Source: Cristatella mucedo (taxonomy: Eukaryota; Bryozoa; Phylactolaemata; Cristatellidae). Taken from it: a stretch of 64,000 bases of DNA. Made by a program: the position numbers and the translations under genes. Below, in pieces: positions 46,537-58,897 of this stretch. The stretch covers positions 932,001 through 996,000 of the forward strand of contig WPIO01000045.1 in assembly GCA_009760855.2 (NCBI GenBank), in the 5' to 3' direction. The notes beneath the pieces were generated by a model, which saw only the letters and a list, made by a program, of their open reading frames with translations, was not told the DNA's origin and ran no database searches. Within the stretch, counting starts at the first letter, position 1, and each line of letters opens with the position of its first letter.

Positions 46537-47764
46537 AACAGTCGCATAGCTTTCATGAATCTTTGCTGTGAGCCGTCTGGCCACGTTTAGTCGTCCTGCG
46601 TGTCTTGGCCTGAATTATGCTTTTAAGATCACAGCGATTTCATAACCGCCTACCGGGGCTTTAAATGTAGCACACTGTTCGTCAAATTTCAAAATAGAGT
46701 GATCCTGCTTCTTAGCTTACCATGTGGCTTGTCTCTGCATGCTCGGTCCTTTGCCTCTTAGCCATGATCGCAGGTCTGCATCTTGCTACTTCACTTGGGT
46801 GTCAGTATCACAATTTTAGTTCCTTGGTATAAGTGCTGTTTTGCATGATCGTGTGCCTCACAAGTACAGACAGTAGTCTTTATTCCTCACAAACATGGCT
46901 TTTGTGACTAGGGCAGTGACACATTTAACATTTATGAAGTTACAGTAAAAAGCCAACAAATTGGCTCTTCTGGGTAGTTTTGTGGATCAAATTTAGTTAG
47001 ATTCAAAGAAAAAATAAAACAAAATTAACATATATTTATACTGATCTTAAAAAAAGCTGCATAATATTTATCAGTGCGTTTTTTTTATATTTGTGACAAC
47101 TTTAAATTACTTTTACGAACCATTATTTAGTATTGGGTCTCCCAAAATATGTTCATTTTGTCTTTGGTAGCAGGGTTGCAAGTCCACTAAATCTTGGTGA
47201 AAGCGCTAGCCCTGCTCCTTGGAGTAAGCACGGCCCTCCGGATGAAGCTACTTGCCTCTGCCATCTTTTGTTTGTGAGAGCAGTTCCTGACTTGGGCCGT
47301 CGATTAGGCCAGCGATTACCGTTTGCCACGAAGCCTGTGTTACACAAAGGTAGCAGGACCCCGACGTCGTCTCCCCTGACAGGGATTTGAGAGCCAGCCT
47401 TTTTAGGAGGGGCCCTGAACTCTCACAGCACTAGTATGCTGCTCGCTGTCAATAAACGTTAAGCTCAACAGTCCCTTCTATCCCAAAGGCAGAGATTGCA
47501 GGAACACTTGGTAAAAATCTCTTTGGAGGACCATAAGGCCATCAGATTGAAGTCTTTAATGACCTCCAAGCAAAACTCATCTTCCCTCCAAGTGTCTATC
47601 AAGGTGTTGATGCTGTTGCAATCCTCAAAGAGATGTTGCAAAATGCGTGTGCCGAATGCTTGCTGTCTTTTGATGCCATCAGGAAATGCATTCGGATATG
47701 AGTTGGCTGCACCTCAATGCCTGCATTTAAGCAGGTCACTAGTGATCTAGTCCTAAAGTTCGTA
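46537..47764 (+). other. FARSB 3' UTR and downstream sequence
   Basis: AATAAA hexamers occur at 47013-47018 and 47451-47456; either could be a poly(A) signal, and the 3' end cannot be fixed from sequence. No other gene recognised. Short frames around 47133-47390 and 47496-47750 show no homology. Confidence 0.45.
47013..47018 (+). terminator. Candidate FARSB poly(A) signal
   Basis: First canonical AATAAA after the FARSB stop codon, about 480 bp downstream, in an AT-rich context. Position alone supports it. Confidence 0.3.
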
Positions 47765-49535
47765 TCTCAATCAAAGAAGACAACAAGTCCTCTGGACCCT
47801 ATTCCCACTGTCCTGCTCCTACGTTGCATTGATCTGCTGCTGCCATGCATAACTAACAATTAATATGTCATTAGCCTCAGGTCATGTCCCAGCCCCTTTC
47901 AAAAAAGCTGTAGTCAGGCCACTTCTCAAGAAAGCTACACTTGACCAAGAGAAATTGAGCAACTACCGCCCAGTTTCCCTTCTACCATTCCTATCAAAGA
48001 CACTCGAACGGGTCGTGGCGGACCAGCTAAACTCGTATATCGAAACCCCACACCTTGCTAGTAAGTTTCAGTCTGGCTTTAGAGCTAATCACTCCACAGA
48101 GTCAGCATTGCTTCGGGTATACAACGACCTACTTAGGAATGCAGACATGGGTAGAGTGTCTCTGCTTGTTTTGCTTGATCTTTCGGCAGCTTTTCGTACC
48201 ATCGATCACAAAGTTCTTCTAGAGCGCCTCTCATCTCGCCTGGGCATCACTGGCACTGCTCTGCAGTGGTTCAGGTCCTATTTCAGTGAGAGACTCCAGA
48301 ATATTGACGTGAATGGACAAAGATCGTCTGAAGTACCTCTGAAATATGGAGTACCTCAGGGCTCAGTGCTAGGTCCGCTTCTTTTCAGGGTTTATACTCT
48401 GCCTCTTGCAGATGTGATTGCCAAGCACAATCTAGGCTTTCACTTCTATGCGGATGACACTCAGTTGTACCTTTGCTCTGATCCCTCCCAGCCTTCGAGC
48501 ACCTCAAATTCTCTCAACTCACTAGCTGCATGCATTGATGACATCCGCACATGGATGGCAGCAGATTTTCTAAAACTTAACGATGATAAAACTAACTTAC
48601 TTGTTATGGGCAAACCGAGTGTGATTCAGAGATCGGAAAGGCTGACGCTCAAAATTGGCTCTGCCAGCATATCTCCAGTTGAATCAGCTCGAAATCTAGG
48701 TGTCATATTCCAAAGCGACCTCTCGTTAGACGACCATATCAGCTCCACAGTCAAATCTGCCTATTTTCAGCTTCACAACATTGCTAAAATTCGGGCTTGT
48801 TTAGATAAGGATACCACGTCTAAGGTGGTCCATGCATTCGTGACATCCCGTCTCGATTTCTGCAACTCACTGCTTACTGGCCTACCAGCATGTGCGATCA
48901 GGAGATTGCAGCTTGTGCAAAACTCGGCAGCTAGGCTTGTCTGTCGTGAGCGTCGCAGTTGCCACATTACTCCACTTCTCGCCGACCTGCACTGGCTACC
49001 AGTCAAGCAACGGATTGACTTCAAGGTTTTGTCGCTCACTTTTAGGTCCCTTCATTCTATGGCTCCAGCCTATCTTTCAGATATACTACCCCATCAGGCC
49101 AAGCATCGTACCACCTGCTTTTCGGAATCCAACAGTCTAGAAATACCTCGTACAAACCTTAAGTCCTTTGGAGACCGTGCATTTAGTTCGTATGCTCCCA
49201 CAGCCTAGAACTCTCTCCCGACCTGCGTCAGAACATCCCTTGACCTGACCACATTTAAAAGGAACCTAAAAACACCTATTTAGGACAGCATTTAGTGGGT
49301 CCCTGTGATTCGTCCTTCATGTGCTTATGCATGCTGACACTGCATGCTGCCACTAACCACATTTCCATGCTGACCCTGTGCATGTCACCCCTAACCATAT
49401 TATTCATTTTGTTTGTTTTTCAAGCATGATTTTACTTACCATTCAACTGCATTTCACTTTGCAGCAAATGTAAAGCGCCAAGAGAGAGATTAAGTTCTCT
49501 GACGGCGCTTTATCAAGTGAATTAATATTATTATT
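47765..49535 (+). mobile_element. LINE family B, copy 2 (longest)
   Basis: Very similar to copy 1 but extends about 100 bp further 5'. The upstream part (Ser-Pro-Leu-Asp-Pro-Ile-Pro codons) is confirmed as LINE by its match to the minus copy near 43975-44090. Ends with the agagagattaagttctctga terminus and ATT repeats. Confidence 0.93.
47865..49208 (+). pseudogene. LINE-B copy 2 reverse transcriptase, late nonsense
   Basis: Open for 447 codons from [19 protein letters not shown], through [25 protein letters not shown] and [10 protein letters not shown] (catalytic box intact), to TAG at 49206. Copy 1 has Trp (TGG) at this point and continues about 26 residues further. Motif A reads AFRTIDH here but AFDTIDH in copy 1, a substitution of a highly conserved Asp. 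The 5' part of the element, including any endonuclease, is missing. Confidence 0.9.
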
Positions 49536-49710
49536 CGCGTATCCATTTAAACAGGCAGCTTGAACTGAACGAAACTGGTGGGCCTAACAAACCTGTGTTT
49601 ATATTATCCAAATTATGGAAAAAATAAAAAAGGTTAGGAATAATAAGTGCGGTAATAATTAAAAGGACAACTGATCTGAGCAATAATAAATAAATAATAA
49701 TAATAATAAT
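49536..49710. other. AT-rich spacer with AAT run
   Basis: Nothing recognisable except an AAT triplet run at about 49694-49710 immediately before a SINE. Confidence 0.5.
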
Positions 49711-49876
49711 CCTAGCTGATTAAACAGCCCCCTTTTGTATAGCGACGTAAGTGCCTTTACGGCTTTCGCCACTGCTTGCAATGGTGATAAAGGATCGCCC
49801 ACCGCAAGAATCGAACCCACGACCTCGGGACCGAGGTCGTGAAAGCAACAGCCTTACCTAGTGTGCCACCACGACT
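49711..49876 (-). mobile_element. tRNA-derived SINE, family 1 (minus), well preserved
   Basis: cctagctgattaaacagccc, ttgtatagcgacgtaagtgc and agaatcgaacccacgacctc: full-length complement of family 1, close to the copies at 58.2 and 59.6 kb. Confidence 0.88.
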
Positions 49877-50274
49877 CATAACGAGTTCATTGTAGGCTTA
49901 TCAAATACTGAACTGATTTATATTTTCATGACAATTCGAGTTTAATTTTGTTTATTTTATTAGTGTAATTACATAAACAGAGTACATTTATACTGATATA
50001 AAAACTATTTAACACCAGGCTTTTGGCCATAGCTATATCTGCAATGTTTTGGAAAATATGCGCTTGTCAGATCTATTACTGCACTGCTCTTTTAAGTAAA
50101 GTTGGCGGAAGTGATCGCCATTTTCTACACTTTTGAAGAAAAAGCCCTTGCAAAACAAAGCTGTCCAGGAACAAATATACGGTAAAAAAAAAATGTTGTA
50201 TAGTGTTATCTGTCGAACAGGGTGTCTTGATAGCTCAGTAGTCTAGCCAGAAATGTAGGCAATTTAGTAGTGGC

Positions 50275-50600
50275 ACATGCAACGATAGTAATAATAACAG
50301 CAAAGTATTTTCATGTCGCCCTGAGAATAAATATCTTTCTTGCACTTTACCTATTCTGGAAAGGAACCGTATGAGTTGATTAATGGAAACATGCACAATT
50401 TTAAGACCCGTTAGCCCAAATCCAACGATTTGAACCGTCGGAGCAAATGCTGTGAGAAGCAGGTTGGGCTCTAGCCTCCTTTTAAATGTAGTCAAGCAAG
50501 CGATATCTCACTTCGATTGAGTTGCAGGTTTTCGGAGCATGCGAACTGAAGGCAGGTCTCCAAAGGGTTTTACTTTGGCCAGGGGGTACTTGTTACTAGT
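50275..50600 (-). mobile_element. Old LINE family B fragment (minus)
   Basis: Weak complement of the terminus and UTR, then cggagcatgcgaactgaagg, the antisense of the conserved C-terminal Ser-Tyr-Ala-Pro region. Confidence 0.65.
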
Positions 50601-50806
50601 GCCGGGTCTCAATGCAGCCAAGGGACTGCGTTAATTTAAATATAACCTCAGCATACCCCGCCGATTTACCCAACTGGAGTTGGATTAGCCCAAAATGTCA
50701 AATGCAGGTCAAAATGTGCGAGCTGCTATCACGCTTGCCTATCGTCTACCAATCAGTTTGAAATACCGAGGGGCGACACCAGTATGCTTTTCTTTGTTTA
50801 GAAAAT

Positions 50807-51078
50807 GTAATGTATCTCCGTCTGTAACTCCACAAAGTCATAAAAGACCATGTGGGTGTTACGCAGGAGAGTTTTATGTAGTGCACTCACAGCCTAAGCG
50901 GCTTTCGGTACGAATTCGGTAGCCAGACTTCGGCTCACGACAACAGACTTCGTCTCACGCAACAAAGAGAAAGTGGGAAGCATAGCAGAGTCAGGAGAGC
51001 AGTTGAGGTAGTGAGTAGCATGGAAGTAGCAGCTCAGGACCGCTGAAAAGGATGAGCCATAGTCGGCAGTAGGAGAGT
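50807..51078 (-). mobile_element. LINE family A 3' end (minus)
   Basis: gtaatgtatctccgtctgta, gtgggtgttacgcaggagag and gctttcggtacgaattcggt: well-preserved complement. A short internal duplication of agacttcg-ctcacg sits near 50930. Confidence 0.9.
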
Positions 51079-51584
51079 AGTTAATATATACCCAAGGATG
51101 GTATAGAGTTATCTGAACTCACTAGTAGGTCATAGTCTTGCTATACAGTGTTAAATGCATAAAACGAGAAGTTGCTAAAAAATTTGTAATTAATACATAT
51201 AAATATGTATGTATACAAGATTTTTCTGTTTACGTTATTTTATAGTTATCGCTTCTACTGAGTCCTAATCAAAACTGAAAAGTTCGGCTTCTGGGAAGTT
51301 AGTTTATTCCTATTAATCATGTTTCCTAAAATATTCGATGTGATAAATAAGCTGAATGATCATACGCCTCCGAGGCTCAAGTTGCTAGATGTTAGCTCCT
51401 ATGCTGGTTGCTCATGCAATGCAGCCTCAACGATAGGTATCATAATACGCTGTCCGTCGCAGTGTGCTCCAGATGCTTGCTACTAACAATGAGACAACTA
51501 CCCAATCGTCGTCTTCAAAATGGTGCTTCAGATAACCCTAGGATTTCACACCGCCGTCTGGCACAATACTACAAATTCCTTTGC

Positions 51585-51665
51585 AGCAAATGTAAAGCGC
51601 CTAGAAAGAGATTTAGTTCTCCGAGGGTGCTTTATCAAGTATATTATTATTCTTATTATACAAAA
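51585..51665 (+). mobile_element. LINE family B tail
   Basis: agcaaatgtaaagcgcctag, aaagagatttagttctccga and ggtgctttatcaagtatatt plus an ATT run. Only the last 80 bp. Confidence 0.8.
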
Positions 51666-52894
51666 AATTGGTTCACGGTCCGGCGTACCACTAGGAGATA
51701 GTAGCAATCGCTTTAAATGTGTCAGTAACCTCGAATACCTGAATATCTTCGAGCATTCTACAAGCGTCATTTCTCTTGTCAATTTATCTGACAACGTTTA
51801 GTCTCTGCAAACCCACTCGGTATATTGCCATAGAAGCACTTTTTCCGTAAATGCCAAGCCTCCAGCAATGACAGGAGGTAAACGGCTTCCGTTCAAATTC
51901 GACGCAGACATAACTTGTTCTCGGTAAGCCGTAACTCGGTGCTGTATATAGCCAAATGAATACTTAGGCCCATCTTCCAAATTATCTTTACTTGCGAACA
52001 GAGCCCTACAAATTGCAGTATTAATTTAACCGTGCATCGTGTTCTATCAATCGAGGGGAGGTATTTTCAATGACAAATCAGAGTGTGGTAGCTTGAGAAT
52101 TTAAATACGCTGCACATGCACTTCAAGTTTACCTCGCTCTCTTGAGAACACGAGTATGTACGTCCATGCTCAAAAAAACTGGCTGCCAGCTGCCGTGTCC
52201 ATGGGATTTTTTGAACTTGATACTTTTTCTAATCAACTTTCATGTCGTGATCAAGTTATCTGCGCCATATTTCCTTAAAACATGTATGCCGACCTGATCT
52301 TCTACGAAATAGCATATGCATGATCATCTACGCTGATGATGGCTCGGACTACGGCTACATCATGTTGATTCCTAGTTGCAGCTACGCTAGGTTATGTCGT
52401 TCCTTTGTGCAATGCGTCAGATCTTGGGAAAGGGTCGCGAAAGAGACCATCCAGCACGAAACCTTCGACAGACCAACGATTGTTAGCTCGCCTTCCAAAA
52501 AGAAAGTATATTAAGAAGCATCAAATAGACCCGGTACTATGTTATAATAATATTAGCAACAAACCGTTGTATCTCTATCCAGGCTTGTAAAAACTCATTG
52601 AAAGAAAATAAATATTCAATGACTAGTGATATGCACGGTAGTAGGCATGCAAGAGTACACAAATATCAAGCTTAGGCCAGCCTGCGAAAGCAAACGTTAA
52701 GACCCTCATGTGACCATCGTTTAGTAAGACCTATGGCTAGGAACGCACCTTTAACTACGAACAGGTGCTCAAGCAAAGCACGATGATCACAAAAGACACG
52801 TTCACTTGGATGAAGGGAAAGATAGACGAGATCTGGGATGAACGCATACATCTCCAGCTGAGACTCAACAGCTGCAACGGATGCAAGGTCAGCT
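51666..52894. other. No gene recognised
   Basis: No recognised gene or family repeat; short frames only. Confidence 0.4.
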
Positions 52895-53395
52895 CAGGTA
52901 GTGACCATAGCCCCATAAGTGAGCTCCAGACCTTCGGTGCGTACGAGCTGAAGGCTTAATTTTCCAAACGACTACAATTTGGTGCAAGGGGCGGTGAGAT
53001 GACTAGATGCAAACTAGTGGGTGGTGCAAGAGCTTCCAGCATGATTAAGGAGGTTAGTTTGATAATTTGATGGAAACGAGTAGAGATTAAACTTCCACTC
53101 AACTGAACATTAAACTTGAATGAGGATCTTGAAATCGATTAGATGTTTGTTAGGGAGCCAGTGAAGCTCCTACAGCCGTGAGGACAGACCGGAAGAACCA
53201 CCACTTTTTCACCAGTTGCAGATAATTGATAGCATAGGCCCAGACTTCCAACTTAAGGTAATTGCAATAATCTAGACGCGATGTCTCTAACCCGTTAACT
53301 CGTTCGGCTCTGATTCTGGCTATGTTCCATTGCTGATAGTAGGCCGACTAGATAGTGAAAGATATTTGCTTATATAACGACGAGTCGTTTGAGGA
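52895..53395 (-). mobile_element. LINE family C fragment (minus)
   Basis: Parallels 63120-63595 (ctccagaccttcggtgcgta, ggtggtgcaagagc, gaggatcttgaaatcgatt). Related to but distinct from LINE-B; no open frame. Confidence 0.6.
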
Positions 53396-55214
<1,819 letters not shown>

Positions 55215-55535
55215 AAATTAAAATCTTTCTAGGCGCTTTACATTTGCTGCAAAGTGAAATGCAATTGAATGGTAAGTAAAATCATACATGAAAAACAAAC
55301 AAAATGAATAATATGGTTAGGGGTGACACGCACAGGGTCAGCTTGCAAATGTGGTTAGTGGCAGCATGCACAGTGTCAGCACGCATAAGCACATCAAGGA
55401 CGAATCACAGGGACCCACTAAATGCTGTCCTAAATATGTGTGTTTTTAGGTTCCTTTTAAATGTGGTCAGGTCAGGGGATGTTCTGACGCAGGTCGCGAG
55501 GGAGTTCCAGGCTGTGGGAGCATATGAACTAAATG
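55215..55535 (-). mobile_element. LINE family B 3' end (minus)
   Basis: ctaggcgctttacatttgct, gaataatatggttaggggtg and gtgtcagcacgcataagcac: complement of a well-preserved LINE-B 3' end, ending in the C-terminal coding part. Confidence 0.92.
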
Positions 55536-56877
55536 CTTGGAGATTGGTGCCTCTTCGTGCAGTAGCAGATGCTCGCATTGCAAAGGCTCAGCAGATGCTG
55601 ACCGGTGGCTGTTTACACGTCAATGCTCCGAAGCCTTCCACCGAAGTGGGATCTAAATGTGCCGTCGATATGTTATCATTGCAGGCTTCATCTCGTCGTA
55701 GCTGATCCGGTCAGCTTCCTGTCCGTATTTTTGCTCCAGTTGGCATCTCACTTCAGTTTCGTTACTCATTCATTTCATTTTCAAGAGACCGGTCCATTTG
55801 TGGCTGAATAGAACCTTCCTCCAAGTTCGTTTAAGCATCAGCGTGAGAGCACAAACTGGTACTCTAATTTGCCTTCAAGAGGTGCACCAGTGAAACCATG
55901 CAGCCATGACCTGAGTCCTCTGTACGATCCTCGTTGCTCCAAAGTCCACTCTTGTTGTTAGTGATGTATGGCGCGCCCGAGCACGCACATTGCTTTTTAT
56001 CGAACCCTTGCTTTCGCTTAAGCTACGAGTGCTCTCTTTAGCTCTGGTCTTTAGTTCTGAGACCATGATCCTTTGCTCCACTCTTGATGAAAGTGCGTGT
56101 ACTTTTCCATAACTGCTTGTATTCAGATTTTGTTGTACCGTTTGCTGACTTCGCAGCAGCTTGTACTCTTGCTGCGAGCCTAGTCCTGAGCCAGTAGCAG
56201 AAGTCGAGGTGTTCCCATCTGTGGCACGTGTATTGTGCATTCTCTGCACTTGTTGTACGGCTGCATTGCTTCCGGCAGTCCTAGTGGACTGAACTGGTTC
56301 TGCCAGCTCATGCCGAGCAGCCGTGGGTGAGAAAGGCAGGGTGCTGCTGCTGCTGCTGCGTTTCCTCTCCTCTCACCGCTGCTGATAGCTGATACTGTCG
56401 GGAGCAGAGTAGCTTGGGTGATTGGAACTATCCTGTCCTTCGTCCCGCGGCACAGCCCCATCTTTGCTCAAGCTTTGCGCATTCGAGCCTGTTAAGGGCA
56501 TGGATGCATGCTCCTGTGGAACATACATATGTGCGTGTGCAGGCAGGCTGGTGTGAGCTAGTGGACACTCGGGACGTCGAAAGTGCTGTGTCCACAATAC
56601 TGCACTAGGAATGCAAGGCACACAAGCATAGTGACGAGAGTGCTCGTACTGCAATGTGCCGATGCCCGAGTGTCTAGCCCCTGCAAGGAGTGCTGTGAAT
56701 GGCTGCTACGTTGCTTGGCTGTTACGATTGCTTGCATGTTTTTGGCTTTCAATGCTACCATGTCTTTGAATTTGACGTCAGCAAAGTTCTGTACTTGGAG
56801 GATTGTTTCCCTAGCACGGTCCTGCTACGGCTAGCTGTGCCTTGCAGCCGGCTGCTGACGTGTGTTAGTAGTGTAAT
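55536..56877 (-). other. Unassigned; overlapping minus-strand frames
   Basis: Three minus-strand frames lie here (124 codons at 55875-56249, 93 at 56180-56461, 93 at 56373-56654), rich in Ser, Gln and charged residues. I recognise no family and see no clear splice pattern. They could be exons of an unknown gene or chance frames. Confidence 0.25.
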
Positions 56878-57525
56878 TTATCTTCGTCTGTCTATCCATG
56901 CAGACTACGTGATGGGTGTTACGCATGAGAGTTTTGTATAGCACACTCACAGCCTCGGTAGCTTTCGGTACAAATTCGGTAGCCAACCGACTTCATCTCA
57001 TGCAACAAAGAGAGAGTGAGAAGCATAGCTGAATCAGGAGGTCAGTTGAGATAGTGAGTAGCATGGAAGTAGCAGCTCAGGACGGCTGGAAAGGATGTGC
57101 ATTAGTCGGTAGCACGAGAGTAGATGTCGTTGCATAAGAATTGAGGAAGCGAGTTCCACATTCTAGGACCTGCAGAGCTAAAGCATCTGTTGCCAACGGT
57201 TTTTAGAGGAGGAATGGAGCCGATAATGTATTGTCCACACAGGATCACGGGGCTTGAGGTGGGCTTGAGGCTGAAACTGGTGTAGCAGTTCAGCTAGGTA
57301 TGAAGAAGCCATGCCGTGGCAGACTTTGTGGGTCAGCCCAAGAACTTTGCTGTGTATCCGTTGATCTGTCATCGAAGCTCCTTCAGCAAAAGAGACACGT
57401 GGTCAAGCCTCTGGGATTTTTTAACTAGCCATGGAGTTGATCACCAGCTGCAGTGATGGCCTAGTGGCTTTTTTTGACAGCCCAGCTAAAATGGGATTGC
57501 AATACTCTAGCTGAGACAGAACCTT
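56878..57525 (-). mobile_element. LINE family A, 3' 650 bp (minus)
   Basis: Starts in the tail (gggtgttacgcatgagagtt) and continues through the complement of the C-terminal coding part to the Leu-Ala-Gly-Leu segment (agcccagctaaaatgggatt). The conserved SYLAELLHQFQP codons are readable in reverse at about 57270-57310. Confidence 0.88.
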
Positions 57526-57608
57526 GTATGGATGTTGTGTGACCTTGCTGGAGCTGGGCCATGCCACGCTCAGGGATGTTCTTTGTGAGAAGGCTGTAGA
57601 GTCAGTGA

Positions 57609-57773
57609 CCGTGATGGCTCACTAGATAGGGTGGTTGCTTTTCATAATCTCAGTCCCGAGGTCGTGGGTTCGAATCCTGCCATGGGCAATCCTTTATTGC
57701 CGCTGCAAGCAGTGTTGACAGCCTTAAGGCTCTTCTGTCTCTATGCAAAAAGAGACTGTTAAATCAGCTAGTA
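57609..57773 (+). mobile_element. tRNA-derived SINE, family 1
   Basis: ccgtgatggctcactagata (A-box region), gtcgtgggttcgaatcctgc (B-box), then aaggctcttctgtctctatg and aaatcagctagtaa. Near full length. Confidence 0.88.
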
Positions 57774-58172
57774 ATTTTTCGGGCAGCCGCATGAGCAAAA
57801 AGCCTTCGGAGCTCCGGTCATGGCAGACAATGCGCACCTGGCGTGCTCTGGAATTCCCTCCCTTGTCAGATGACTGTGTCTGTCAGATCCGGTGAGCAAA
57901 GGCTTCGTGAGCTTCGTGGCTCACCCACCCTGTATCGGGTTTTTCAAAAGTGAGAGCAGTTAGTTGCCGTGACTCTACTCGCTTGTGCTGCTGCTGTCTG
58001 TGGCAACTTCTGGTCAAGATTGTTAATTTAATGGTGAATGTGGAATCCATTCGTCAGCAATTGTATTTTGCTTGCCAGCCTAACTATGAATAACTGCCAG
58101 TTGTTAGCACTCCTATGTTATTGCTGCTACTAGTAATTGGCCTCCATATGGGGGGGGGGTGACGTTCTACTC
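57774..58172. other. No gene recognised; poly-G run
   Basis: Spacer between two SINEs, with a G run at 58150-58159. No recognised content. Confidence 0.45.
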
Positions 58173-58377
58173 CGTGATGGCATACTAGGTAAGGCGTGAT
58201 GGCATACTAGGTAAGGTGGTTGCTTTCATGACCTCAGTCCCGAGGTCGTGGGTTCGATTCCTACGGTGGGCGATCCTTTATCGCCACTGCAAGCGATCCT
58301 TTATCGCCACTGCAAGCGGTGGTGATAGCCTTAAAGGCTCTTCTGTCGCTATACCAAAAAAGGCTGTTTAGGCTGCT
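58173..58377 (+). mobile_element. tRNA-derived SINE, family 1, with two internal duplications
   Basis: Full head and tail, but a 22-bp unit (58173-58194) is repeated at 58195-58216 around the A-box, and a 23-bp unit (58270-58292) is repeated at 58293-58315 after the B-box. Ends about 170 bp before the first supported PPP1R7 codons. Confidence 0.88.
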
Positions 58378-58549
58378 GGGATTTTTTTTACTCGACCACT
58401 TAGTGGTTCTTTGGCACTGCGCAGTCTGCATGCCACGGTGAGGATAGTGCAGCCGGTGCTGCTGCTGGTAGCGTGCACATCATGAGGCTGTGAAGGTGCT
58501 GCTGTATCACCAGCGGCCGGGGGCCCTGACCGCTGTCGGCCGTGTGTTG

Positions 58550-58897
58550 ATGGCACATCTTTCACTTTCCCTAGCCACTCAGGATCATACAGGCTGCGTC
58601 GCGCCAGCCATAGGCTCAACTCGACCGGAAGTCGTGCCTGCGGCCTCCTCGGCAGTCTCCGTGGGCACAGCTGCAGAGCACCAAGGAGAGCAGCTCGGTT
58701 GCGCAGAGGGTCATGCAGAGCAGCATCGGTCCGGAGACGATGCAGCATCGGCTGCAGCTGCTGATGTCCAGGAGCCCAGCCAGGCCGACGAAGCATACGG
58801 TGAGATCGTCATTGCCGACCCGGAAGCTGTCGAGCTGGACTTTAACCAGAGCAGAATTGCAAAGATCGCTAACTTGGAGCCCTTGACTAGAATTGAG
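58550..58897 (+). CDS. PPP1R7: PPP1R7 first visible exon
   Basis: Ends with ELDFNQSRIAKIANLEPLTR and donor gtgagt (58898). The first ATG in this frame is 58550. A good 3' splice site (tttcactttccctag) follows at about 58574, so the exon could instead begin there, with the true start in an exon further upstream. The N-terminal boundary is therefore uncertain. Confidence 0.75.

Noticed and set aside
47133-47750. Short plus frames downstream of FARSB
   Set aside because: No homology, no splice pattern and no link to the FARSB terminal exon; probably 3' flank and decayed repeat.
58368-58796. 142-codon minus frame, Arg/Leu/Pro-rich
   Set aside because: Antisense of the first visible PPP1R7 exon and its GC-rich flank; no homology.
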